Shown in pieces: positions 1 to 7,918 of a stretch of 46,496 nucleotides of DNA. Numbering within the stretch: position 1 is the first letter of the stretch; every line of letters starts with the position of its first letter. The position numbers and the translations under genes are program-made. The stretch is from Verrucomicrobiota bacterium (lineage in GTDB: Bacteria > Verrucomicrobiota > Verrucomicrobiia > Chthoniobacterales > JAFAMB01). Under the pieces are notes generated by a model. That model made no database searches, was not told the origin of the DNA, and worked only from the letters and a program-made list of their open reading frames with translations. The stretch lies in assembly GCA_019236675.1 (NCBI GenBank), contig JAFAIO010000485.1, forward strand, positions 1 to 46,496, given 5' to 3'.

Positions 1-116
1 CACGAGACGATAGTTGCCCGCAAACCCCGCTTGACGCTGGCCATCTTTTTATTCAGTACCAGTTTTCCCCGGTTCCATGATGACCCCCTTCAGCTAAACG
101 GTGACTTGGCTTCTGC

Positions 117-1103
117 ATGGTAGAATCTGAGACGCTTCAGTTTGAGAATGGGCGAGCGCTACAGAATCTGTATGCGAACGATCTGAAACTATTGCAGGCG
201 CTGGAAGAAAAGCTTGGCGTCAAAGTTACAACGCGAGACGGCTGGCTCCGTTTAGAGGGCGAACGCAACAATATCAATAAGGCGCGTGAAGTATTTGACC
301 AACTGGAGCAAGCGCGCCAACGGGGAATGCAGATTCAGAGGCACGAGTTCCAGTACGCATTGGATTCGGTCAGCGGCAACCAGCGCCAGCCTCTGGGCCA
401 CTTAGCCGGTGTTCAACTTTTAAGTTCGAATCGGCGCACCCCCATCAGCCCAAAGTCGGGCCAACAGTTAGCTTACGTTCAAGCCATTCAATCCAAAGAT
501 TTAGTATTTGGCATAGGACCGGCGGGTACCGGGAAAACGTATTTAGCAATGGCGATGGCGGTTGACGCATTAAAGCGGGAGCTGGTGAAGCGTGTCATTT
601 TGACTCGCCCCGCTGTGGAGGCCGGTGAAGCGCTGGGCTTCCTTCCGGGAGACCTCCAGGAAAAGATCTTTCCCTATTTGCGTCCTCTCTATGATGCGTT
701 GTATGATATGATTTCCGGAGAGGAGATTCAGAAATTCATGGATCGAGGCGTTATTGAGATCGCGCCTCTCGCGTACATGCGCGGACGCACTCTCAATAAC
801 GCCTTCGTGATCTTAGACGAGGCCCAGAATACGACGGCTGAACAGATGTTCATGTTTCTGACGCGGTTGGGAATTGACTCCAAGTGCGTGGTGACTGGTG
901 ATTATACTCAGATCGATCTTCCGCCTAACAAGGCTTCGGGCCTAATCGAGGCGATGCACGCTCTCAAAAACGTAGGGGAGATACAATTTGTCGAATTTAC
1001 TGAGCGAGATGTTGTTCGACATCCGCTGGTTCAATCGATTATTCAAGCTTACCGGGCATACCGGGAAGCTCCCAGGAACGTTCCGCCGCGCCCCGGGAAA
1101 TAG
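117..1103 (+). CDS. phoH: PhoH family ATPase (YbeZ-like)
   Basis: This is a cytoplasmic P-loop ATPase of the PhoH/YbeZ family, 328 aa, the usual family length. Residues about 10-65 look like the N-terminal KH-like region. The Walker A motif GPAGTGKT is at 134-141 and the Walker B motif VILDEAQN is at 231-238. The family is linked to RNA metabolism and, through its partner YbeY, to ribosome maturation and quality control. That link fits the ybeY gene two positions downstream. The ATG at 117 has no clear Shine-Dalgarno sequence. The N-terminus aligns with the family pattern, so the start is probable rather than certain. The next gene begins 24 bases after its stop, suggesting an operon. Confidence 0.95.
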   Translation: MVESETLQFENGRALQNLYANDLKLLQALEEKLGVKVTTRDGWLRLEGERNNINKAREVFDQLEQARQRGMQIQRHEFQYALDSVSGNQRQPLGHLAGVQLLSSNRRTPISPKSGQQLAYVQAIQSKDLVFGIGPAGTGKTYLAMAMAVDALKRELVKRVILTRPAVEAGEALGFLPGDLQEKIFPYLRPLYDALYDMISGEEIQKFMDRGVIEIAPLAYMRGRTLNNAFVILDEAQNTTAEQMFMFLTRLGIDSKCVVTGDYTQIDLPPNKASGLIEAMHALKNVGEIQFVEFTERDVVRHPLVQSIIQAYRAYREAPRNVPPRPGK

Positions 1104-1127
1104 GGTACAGAAGGAGAGACGCAATGT

Positions 1128-2726
1128 ATGTTTGGATCAATTGATCGTAAGCGCTTAGTAAAGAAAGGACTAGCGTGCTCGAAGCAGCGTCGGAAGCCGA
1201 CGCAGAAGGAGTGGATGCGTAAGCTCGACACGAATCCTTGGCTCAAGACAAGCATCCTTGGACTTTTTGTTCTCGTTTTAGCGCTTCTCATTTTTTCCAG
1301 TTTGAACCAGGAGCCCGCTAAGTTTTTCCTGATCGGCTTCCTGGTTTTTTTGACAGCGGTAGCGCAACTCTGGATCAATTTCCCTGAGACCTTTCAGAAG
1401 AACTCTCGGGTCGGGTTGGTTTTTGGAACCATGCTGTTCCACCTGTGCGCTGCCAAGCTGATCATGGTGTTCTGCAGCGACCCTCGCGGTGGGCTACCGC
1501 CTGAGTTCGGGGTCTTGGTGATTCCTTATGCGCTGGCGCCTTTGGTCTTGTGCGTCTTGTTAGGGAAGAATTATGGACTGTACGCGGCGGTCTTTGTGAG
1601 TCTCTGGAGTTCGCTTCTTATCCGGGGAGTCGATGCTTTTCTGCTGGTGATGTCGCTCATCAGCGGTTTTATCGCGGTGTTTGTCACCATCTCGGTACGC
1701 CGCCGCAGCCGCTTGTTACGCGCCGGCCTCTACGTCGGATTAGCCACTTGGGTGCTGGCGCTATCCTTTGGGATCATCGCGATTCCATGGTTGCAATTGA
1801 ACCAGATGGATTGGGCCCGCTTTGGCGAACAGTCCGCTGCGGCCATTTTCACCAGTGTTATCACCGCAATGGTTGTCGGCGGTGCGTTGCCTCTGATCGA
1901 GACGCTCTTTCAGATCACCACAGATATGTCGTGGATTGAGATGGCGGACCGAAACCATCCGCTGTTATTGCGTCTGAGTCTGGAAGCGCCTGGTACCTGG
2001 CATCACAGCGACGTCGTTGCCGACTTAGCTGAAGCCGCTGCGAACCGGATCAGTGCGAACGGTACTATGTGCCGTGCCTGCGCCTATTTTCACGACATCG
2101 GCAAGCTAGTAAAACCGAATTACTTTTCAGAGAACATTGTCGGCGACGAAAATCCTCATGATGATCTGGCGCCGACGATGAGCGCGTTGATTATCATTGC
2201 TCACGTGAAAGAGGGAGTCGATTTGGCGCTGAAGTATGGCTTAAACCAGCGCATCGTTGACGTGATCCAGCAGCATCACGGCACCTCGCTAGTCAGTTAT
2301 TTTTACAAACGGGCCCTTCAACAACAGCAAGACGCCCGCGAAGGCGGTAAGATCATGAACATGCGGGTGGAAGATATCCCGGAAGTTCGTGAAGAGAGCT
2401 TCCGTTACAGCGGCCCGAAACCTCAGTTTAAGGAATGCGGAATTATCAGCTTGGCCGATTCGGTGGAAAGCGCTTCCAGAAGTTTGGACAAACCGACCCC
2501 TCAAAAGATCGAGCAACTCATCAACGAGATTGTTAACAAACGAATTGCTGAAGGTCAGTTGGATGAATGTGATCTAACCCTTCGCGAGATTAGGACGATC
2601 TCCGAGACGTTCCGTTATACGATCCAAAACATGCTGCACACGCGGATCAAGTATCCTAAGGACGAGGAACGCGTCGAAGGCGAAGCTCGTCGTCTTAAGA
2701 ACTTGCCGCCGGCGACGGCAGCGTAG
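1128..2726 (+). CDS. 7TM-HD (HDIG) membrane phosphohydrolase, short form
   Basis: The protein is 532 aa, with about seven to eight hydrophobic segments between residues 42 and 256 followed by a cytoplasmic HD domain. HD motifs are visible: GTWHHS (289-294, HH at 292-293), FHDIGK (321-326) and QHHGT (382-386). The family (PgpH-like 7TMR-HD) degrades cyclic di-AMP, which is the likely but unproven role here. Typical PgpH proteins are over 700 aa and carry a large extracellular domain before the membrane segments; that domain is missing. The start is uncertain. AAGGAG at 1111-1116 precedes ATG codons at 1124 (which only opens a very short frame) and 1128. A second AAGGAG at 1206-1211 lies just 3 bases before an in-frame ATG at 1215 (residue 30). 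Confidence 0.9.
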   Translation: MFGSIDRKRLVKKGLACSKQRRKPTQKEWMRKLDTNPWLKTSILGLFVLVLALLIFSSLNQEPAKFFLIGFLVFLTAVAQLWINFPETFQKNSRVGLVFGTMLFHLCAAKLIMVFCSDPRGGLPPEFGVLVIPYALAPLVLCVLLGKNYGLYAAVFVSLWSSLLIRGVDAFLLVMSLISGFIAVFVTISVRRRSRLLRAGLYVGLATWVLALSFGIIAIPWLQLNQMDWARFGEQSAAAIFTSVITAMVVGGALPLIETLFQITTDMSWIEMADRNHPLLLRLSLEAPGTWHHSDVVADLAEAAANRISANGTMCRACAYFHDIGKLVKPNYFSENIVGDENPHDDLAPTMSALIIIAHVKEGVDLALKYGLNQRIVDVIQQHHGTSLVSYFYKRALQQQQDAREGGKIMNMRVEDIPEVREESFRYSGPKPQFKECGIISLADSVESASRSLDKPTPQKIEQLINEIVNKRIAEGQLDECDLTLREIRTISETFRYTIQNMLHTRIKYPKDEERVEGEARRLKNLPPATAA

Positions 2727-2786
2727 TGCATTGAGAAGCTGCTCAGCGGCTCCGCGGGAGTCAGATCCTTATACCTTGCACGAAAG

Positions 2787-3194
2787 ATGCAGGTCTCGAT
2801 TCTGAATCGCCAACGGAGGTATCAGGTGCCGGCTGGCGAACTTCTCCTTTTTGTCGAGCAACTATTGCCGCTCGTGTTGAAGGTGGCGCACGTCGAAATC
2901 CCGGAAGAGATCTCAGTCGTGCTGGTGTCAGATCGTAAAATCTCTGAGATTCATCAGCAGTTCATGAGTATCGCTGGCGCGACAGATGTAATCACGTTTC
3001 GGCACGGCGAGATTGTGGTGAGCGTGGAAACCGCGGCCAAACAAGCAGCCGAGTACGGAACGGATCTGTTGCATGAGATCCGGCTTTACATCACGCACGG
3101 GTTCCTCCACCTCGCCGGATACGACGACCTTTCAGAGGAGGGATTCAGGGAGATGGCGAAGCTACAAAATGAGCTTGTGGCTAAGGTTGGGTGA
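2787..3194 (+). CDS. ybeY: YbeY endoribonuclease / rRNA maturation factor
   Basis: A 135 aa zinc-dependent single-strand endoribonuclease acting in 16S rRNA 3' processing and ribosome quality control. The conserved ATDVITF block is at residues 65-71 and the metal motif HGFLHLAGYDD at 104-114. The E. coli motif is H-x3-H-x5-H. Here the ligands would be His104, His108 and Asp114, so the third histidine is replaced by aspartate. Asp is a known third ligand in some related metalloprotease-like sites, so the protein may still be active. The gene is 60 bases downstream of the HD hydrolase, in the common phoH-HD-ybeY order. Confidence 0.93.
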   Translation: MQVSILNRQRRYQVPAGELLLFVEQLLPLVLKVAHVEIPEEISVVLVSDRKISEIHQQFMSIAGATDVITFRHGEIVVSVETAAKQAAEYGTDLLHEIRLYITHGFLHLAGYDDLSEEGFREMAKLQNELVAKVG

Positions 3195-3317
3195 GAGCAC
3201 CGTCGACATTCATCCATTAGTCCCATAGGTCCCATCCGTGGCAGGCTCTATCGGGCGATTTTTACCGAAACGGCTGCGGTGCTCCCCGAATCGAGGACGA
3301 GGACGAGACACCTCCTC

Positions 3318-4520
3318 CTATTTCCTGGTCGCGAGGATCAAGGACGAATTGTGCCGGTTCCACTGGTAGCCAAAACTGAACGTCAGTGTCTTCGGCGAAC
3401 TTGTTTCGTAATACTGACGTAGTTCCGGTTGGTAGTAATTCTTGAAGAGGTTGATCGGCTCCGTGTAACTGCCGAAGAATCTCAAGGTCCATTTATCCGA
3501 TGGTATATATTTTATCGGAATACCGGAATCGTCTTCCACAATTGTAAGGCTGTCATTCAACAGAAAAGAGCGAACGGTATCAAAATGCCCTTCGTGCATC
3601 AGATAAGAGGCAGCCTTTAAAAAGCAGTTCGCCTGGCCTTGTTGTTCCGTAAAGCGAAGAACGGCTGGATTGCTTTTTATCCCGTCATCGGAAAGATCAG
3701 TGCTGAAGAAGTAGAGCACTTTTTGAGTACCAACAGATGGATCAACAAAAGTCACCTTTACGCCGTGGGGCGCACTTCCCGGCTTGATGAGCTGTCCTCC
3801 GCGATCAAGAGAGACGTATTCAACGGACTGAATGACTTTTCCGGTTCGAGCAAGAAACACGAATACAATCGGAAGAACCCCCTTCAGCTCTCCGCGGCCA
3901 AAGTCTTCCCGCATATCTTTGGTTTTGAAAAAGCTGAACTGCAGAATCGTGTTCAGTGAGATCTGGATATTCTCCAGGGTATAGTCAAGGGCAGCCGATG
4001 GGACAGTGCGCAGATCCGGTATCGCATCGACAGACTCTAACCCGACCAGAATGTAGGTCGTGCAGTCTGGGAAGAACGCGTCAGCATAAAGAAAATCGGG
4101 GCCGCCGAAATAATAGACACAAGTTTTCGAGCCCGCGGACAAGGGAGCCAAAAAGCCGGAGCGCCAGATCCGAATATTGCTGAGCTGCCGGTGGTCGAGG
4201 GCAGCGAACGCGGAATTCATTGCGCTGGCATGGGCTTGCCAGCGCTCAGTGTGAGTGAGTCCGGCCAGGGTAGAGTTGTCGGCTACCGGTAGGCCGGCCA
4301 GGAAACGAGCCGCATCCGTGATTGGATTACTAGGGACCTCGACGGGCTGTGCCGCTGTAGACGACGCCTGCGGTGCCGGCGACTCTTGAAGGATCGGCGT
4401 CGGCGCTTCGGCCGGTGAGATTTCCGGAGTTGGCTCCTCTGTTTGCGCGTGCATCCCGGTGCACGCTGCTACTAAGATTACCAAATTAACTAGCCAGCTC
4501 CTTTTGTAAGTCAGGATCAT
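3318..4520 (-). CDS. Secreted or lipoprotein-like protein of unknown function
   Basis: I do not recognise this 400 aa protein. The N-terminus (about residues 1-25) is a signal sequence. It contains VAAC at about 17-20, which fits a lipobox, but an Ala-x-Ala-like type I cleavage near MHAQ is also possible. Residues about 26-70 are rich in Pro, Glu, Ala and Ser, as in a cell-surface linker. The remainder is a mixed globular region with no motif I can assign, with three Cys spread through it. It lies 36 bases downstream of the permease gene on the same strand, so the two are probably cotranscribed. Several open frames on the opposite strand are shadows. Confidence 0.75.
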   Translation of the reverse strand: MILTYKRSWLVNLVILVAACTGMHAQTEEPTPEISPAEAPTPILQESPAPQASSTAAQPVEVPSNPITDAARFLAGLPVADNSTLAGLTHTERWQAHASAMNSAFAALDHRQLSNIRIWRSGFLAPLSAGSKTCVYYFGGPDFLYADAFFPDCTTYILVGLESVDAIPDLRTVPSAALDYTLENIQISLNTILQFSFFKTKDMREDFGRGELKGVLPIVFVFLARTGKVIQSVEYVSLDRGGQLIKPGSAPHGVKVTFVDPSVGTQKVLYFFSTDLSDDGIKSNPAVLRFTEQQGQANCFLKAASYLMHEGHFDTVRSFLLNDSLTIVEDDSGIPIKYIPSDKWTLRFFGSYTEPINLFKNYYQPELRQYYETSSPKTLTFSFGYQWNRHNSSLILATRK

Positions 4521-4556
4521 ATTTTTCGGCGTGATCGATTGCCCCGTACGAGTTCG

Positions 4557-5864
4557 TCAACGGGCTGTCAGCGATCCTTGCCTCGGGCGCACAATGTAGT
4601 AGATCCCGAGCCCAACAAGGGCTGTTAGTAGTCCAAGCAACGATGCGACAGTTCGCTGCTGTACGGTGTAGAGCATCATGAATAGCGTTACTACCAGGAA
4701 AATCAGCGGAGTGATGGGGTAGCCCCAAACGCGATATGGTCGGGGCAAATTTGGTTGGCTGAACCGCAGTACAATCAGACCAAGAACGGCCAGGAAAGAA
4801 GAAAGGAGTAGGACGAACTGGGTGTAAACGAGCACTGCTTCGAAGCTGTTGGTAAGTATGAATGCGGTCACAACGAGCGCCTGTAAAATCATTGCGATGT
4901 ATGGTGTCCCGTGCTGATTAACCCGGCCAAGGAACGCAAGTTTCGAAAAGTCATCGGCCATCGACTTGGTTACTCGCGAACCGACCCAGCTCATGCCGCT
5001 CACGTTCGCAATCAGGCCGAAACTAATAAGCCCGCTGACCAAGGCGCCACCGAGCTGACCGAAAAGGTGTCGTCCTGAGATCAAAGCAACAATCGGTTTA
5101 CCCTCGATTTCGGCCGCCGGCGCGCTAATGAGAAAAACCCAGTTCAACAAAACGTACAGAATCATCACGCTGATGGTGCCGATGAAGAGCGCCCAGGGCA
5201 CATTCCGCTGCGGATTACGCACCTCCGCAGTCAAATAAGAGGCCCCGTTCCAGCCGGAGTAAGAGTACATCACGTAAACCAGGCTCACCGAAAACGGACC
5301 CGACAACATAACGGCCAAATCGCTTGGCTGAGGAGTGAGGTGGAGCGGCAATTTTTGCTGAAAGAAAATGCCGTACCCGATCAAACAAATAATCAGCCCG
5401 ATTTTTAAAATCGTGGAGACATTTTGAAAATGTTCTCCGGTACGAATCCCGACCAGGAGTATGAGGGTCACGCCCCAGATCAACACCAAGGAGAGGATCA
5501 ATGGGGACGCAGAGGGTACGATACCCTGGGTATAAGTTCCGAAGGCCATGGCTGATAATGCAATGGGGGCCGGGAATCCGATGATAACAGATATCCAGCC
5601 GGCCATGAAGCCGAGCGCAGGGTGATAGATCCGAGACAGAAAGTTGTATTCGCCTCCCAACCGCGGGAGCGCCACGGCCAGCTCCGCATAACAGAGGGCG
5701 CCGCACAACGAGAGTAGTCCTCCGATGATCCAGAGCGCCATGATGGCAAAGTCGGAATGAATCGAGATTACCTGGAACCCGAGACTGACGAACACACCGG
5801 TCCCTATCATGTTGGCGACGACGATATTAGTGGCGGTGAGCCCGGAGATTTTCCTTTCAGTCAT
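4557..5864 (-). CDS. APC-family amino acid permease
   Basis: A 435 aa inner-membrane transporter with about 12 hydrophobic segments and very short loops. The N-terminal block ANMIGTGVFVSLG (residues 17-29) is the APC substrate/ion-binding helix 1 signature with the unwound GTG segment. The sequence resembles the amino acid/polyamine/organocation superfamily; the substrate cannot be read from sequence. The C-terminal tail is short and basic (RPRQGSLTAR). It leads a two-gene minus-strand unit with the secreted unknown protein. Its start lies beside a 418-base gene-free stretch that contains a large inverted repeat. Confidence 0.9.
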   Translation of the reverse strand: MTERKISGLTATNIVVANMIGTGVFVSLGFQVISIHSDFAIMALWIIGGLLSLCGALCYAELAVALPRLGGEYNFLSRIYHPALGFMAGWISVIIGFPAPIALSAMAFGTYTQGIVPSASPLILSLVLIWGVTLILLVGIRTGEHFQNVSTILKIGLIICLIGYGIFFQQKLPLHLTPQPSDLAVMLSGPFSVSLVYVMYSYSGWNGASYLTAEVRNPQRNVPWALFIGTISVMILYVLLNWVFLISAPAAEIEGKPIVALISGRHLFGQLGGALVSGLISFGLIANVSGMSWVGSRVTKSMADDFSKLAFLGRVNQHGTPYIAMILQALVVTAFILTNSFEAVLVYTQFVLLLSSFLAVLGLIVLRFSQPNLPRPYRVWGYPITPLIFLVVTLFMMLYTVQQRTVASLLGLLTALVGLGIYYIVRPRQGSLTAR

Positions 5865-5940
5865 TAGGTTTGCGGCCTAGTTAGTCGAACTTTGCGTCAA
5901 CGGAAAGAAAAAAAAGGAGCGGGAGGCGGCGGGGCGCTTC

Positions 5941-6269
5941 AGGCGAAACGGCGAATGGGCGAGACGGCGAAACGGCGAAACGACGGTGTGGCCGGAGATC
6001 GGTAGGGCGAAAACTCGGCACGCCCGTGGCTTCAATTCGCCCTATAATTTTCCCGCGCCGGTTTTGAGCCGCGGCGTGGGGGCTGGCAGCTCTCGAAATT
6101 GCGATCAACCCGTACGCGCTCACTTAGACAGACGTCGTAGGCAAAAGACATCCGCGCACCGCGGCTCAAAACCGGCGCGATTTAGCCGAAAGAGCTAAGG
6201 CTATCGTTCGCCGCGCCGAGTTTTTCGCCCTACCGATCTTCGGCCACGCCGCCCATTCGCCGTTTCGCC
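5941..6269. repeat. Nested inverted-repeat element A (MITE/REP-like)
   Basis: The gene-free stretch 5865-6282 is almost filled by a two-level palindrome. The outer left arm (5941-6020) matches the reverse complement of the right arm (6210-6269). The 21-base end is perfect, and the block GTGGCCG-x-AGATCGGTAGGGCGAAAA pairs with one or two changes. The left arm also has about 20 extra bases made of repeated GGCGAAAC units. The inner arms 6054-6076 and 6157-6179 pair at 22 of 23 positions. GGTAGGGCGA at 6001-6010 and its complement at 6224-6233 bound a 233-base core. I see no open reading frame or target-site duplication. It resembles a non-autonomous palindromic mobile element or bulky REP element. 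Confidence 0.8.
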
Positions 6270-6282
6270 TAAATCGCCCGCC

Positions 6283-7620
6283 TCAACTCGCCTTTGCGGC
6301 CCGGATGAACTGTTGGTACCAACGGAACGAAGCCTTTGGCGTTCTGCGCTGAGTGGCATAATCCACGTGTGCCAGGCCAAATCTTCGATCGTATCCGTAT
6401 GCCCACTCGAAATTGTCCAAAAGCGACCACACGAAATAACCGCGCACGTCAACCCCTGCGTTTCGAGCCTCGGCCACCGCGGCGATATGTCCCTGTATAT
6501 ACTCCGTTCGTTCGCGATCATTGATCGCACCGTCGGACTCTACCGTGTCCACGAACGCGGCGCCGTTCTCGCTGATATAAATCGGCGGAGTTTTCGGGTA
6601 ACGATTTTTGATCGCGAGCAGGGTATCAGTGAAGCTGGCCGGCCGAATCTCCCAACCCATCGCTGTCTTTGGGACCTTGTCTGGTGGCGGAACCTCTCGA
6701 AAGCCGAATGGAGACTTGCTGTCTTTGATTACTCGCTCCGGGAAATAGTAGTTAACCCCAATGAAATCAACCGGATGCTGTATCAGCTGCAAGTCTCCTG
6801 TTCTCACGTAGCGGGCAATCAGTGGATCCAACGATTCGGGATAGCACCCCAGCAAGAGCGGATCGAGGAAGGGCCAGAAAAGTATCTCGTCATGCAGTTT
6901 GCCTGCTTCCGGATCGGCGCCTTCGATTTGCGGTGCTAAACCCATGTTTACAACGGTGCCGAGCTGCCAATCACCGCCTTGGGTGCGTAACGCGGTCAGC
7001 CCCTGGCCGGCGGCGAGGTTAAGGTGGTGGGTCGCCGCAAGGAATGCTTCTTTCGATTCCATTCCTGGCGCGTGCACGCCAAGGAAATGTCCCAGATAAG
7101 AGCAGACCATGGGTTCGTTGAGCATTACGAAGTGTCCGACGCGATCCCCCAGTTTGTCCGCAACTGCGATCGCGTAGTCTGTGTACCACCCGGCTGTATC
7201 CCGGTTTGTCCAACCACCCATCTCTTGCAGGGCCTGCGGCAAATCCCAGTGATAGAAACAGAGCCAAGGCTCGATTTTGTTGGCTACCAGTTCGTCGACC
7301 AGCCGCTGGTAGAAATCCATCCCGGCGTTATTCAATTTGCCTCTACCGGTTGGAAAGATCCGCGGCCAGGCCACCGAGAATCGGTAGACGTCTTGCCCCA
7401 GCTGCTTCATGAGCGCGATATCCTCGCGGTATAGATGATAATGGTCGCAGGCCACCGCCCCAGTATCCGCATTTAATATTTTGCCGGGCTGCTGGCAGAA
7501 AACGTCCCAAATACTAGGTTCGCGGCCATCCTCGCTCACTGCACCCTCGATCTGATAGGCGGCCGTCGATGTTCCCCAAAGAAAGTCCGGACCGAAATCT
7601 TGCGGGACTGGCTCTCTCAT
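6283..7620 (-). CDS. GH1 family beta-glucosidase
   Basis: A 445 aa family 1 glycoside hydrolase with a (beta/alpha)8 barrel, a typical length. The start region DFLWGTSTAAYQIEGA (residues 12-27) is the GH1 N-terminal signature. The acid/base glutamate is Glu169 in LNEP and the nucleophile is Glu351 in YISENGAAF. No signal peptide is seen, so it probably acts in the cytoplasm on imported beta-glucosides such as cellobiose. It is a lone gene flanked on both sides by palindromic repeats (5941-6269 and 7696-7905), which may have come with it or inserted around it. Confidence 0.95.
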   Translation of the reverse strand: MREPVPQDFGPDFLWGTSTAAYQIEGAVSEDGREPSIWDVFCQQPGKILNADTGAVACDHYHLYREDIALMKQLGQDVYRFSVAWPRIFPTGRGKLNNAGMDFYQRLVDELVANKIEPWLCFYHWDLPQALQEMGGWTNRDTAGWYTDYAIAVADKLGDRVGHFVMLNEPMVCSYLGHFLGVHAPGMESKEAFLAATHHLNLAAGQGLTALRTQGGDWQLGTVVNMGLAPQIEGADPEAGKLHDEILFWPFLDPLLLGCYPESLDPLIARYVRTGDLQLIQHPVDFIGVNYYFPERVIKDSKSPFGFREVPPPDKVPKTAMGWEIRPASFTDTLLAIKNRYPKTPPIYISENGAAFVDTVESDGAINDRERTEYIQGHIAAVAEARNAGVDVRGYFVWSLLDNFEWAYGYDRRFGLAHVDYATQRRTPKASFRWYQQFIRAAKAS

Positions 7621-7695
7621 AATGGGGGAACATGATCAACGCCGGGAGCGCCGTCAACGTTCATAACGGAAGTGGACGCTGGGAATGGAGACCTT

Positions 7696-7905
7696 GGTAG
7701 GGCGAGGCTCCCGAACTATCTATAGGCAGAGCGGAGCCTACACTCTCAACGACCCAACATCGCTGCTAGGCCGAGAGACGCGCCGAGCCAGGGTCTTGCG
7801 CCGTGCCCCGGCTCGGCGCGTTCTTAGGCCTAACACACCTTTCAATGGCGAAACACCGGCGACCTTGCGAGAATGCAGGGGTTCTTTCGGGAGCCTCGCC
7901 CCACC
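7696..7905. repeat. Nested inverted-repeat element B, same family as element A
   Basis: The 298-base gap 7621-7918 holds a second two-level palindrome. Outer arms 7696-7715 and 7886-7905 pair at 19 of 20 positions. Inner arms 7768-7789 and 7810-7831 pair well, with a perfect 11-12 base GC-rich stem around CGCGCCGAGCC. The outer ends again begin with GGTAGGGCGA, the same 10-mer as in element A. The bounded core is 210 bases, close to the 233 of element A, while the inner sequence differs. I see no coding potential. The inner hairpin could also act as a transcription terminator, but no U-tract follows it. Confidence 0.75.
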
Positions 7906-7918
7906 AGCTCAGGGGTCT

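Noticed and set aside
1-44. Short minus-strand frame starting at 44 and running off the left edge
   Set aside because: Only 14 codons are visible and none is recognisable. It could be a gene start but cannot be supported.
3195-3284. GAGCACCG (3195-3202) and CGGTGCTC (3277-3284) inverted repeat after ybeY, plus a repeated GTCCCAT stretch
   Set aside because: The arms are only 8 bases with a loop of about 74, and there is no T-run. Too weak to call a terminator or element.
3639-3959. 106-codon + strand frame and neighbours at 3429-4183
   Set aside because: Opposite the minus-strand secreted protein, with no start signal; shadow frames.
7768-7831. Inner stem of element B as a rho-independent terminator for the chloride channel or glucosidase genes
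   Set aside because: No run of T follows on either strand, and both flanking genes read the same way. Better explained as part of the repeat.
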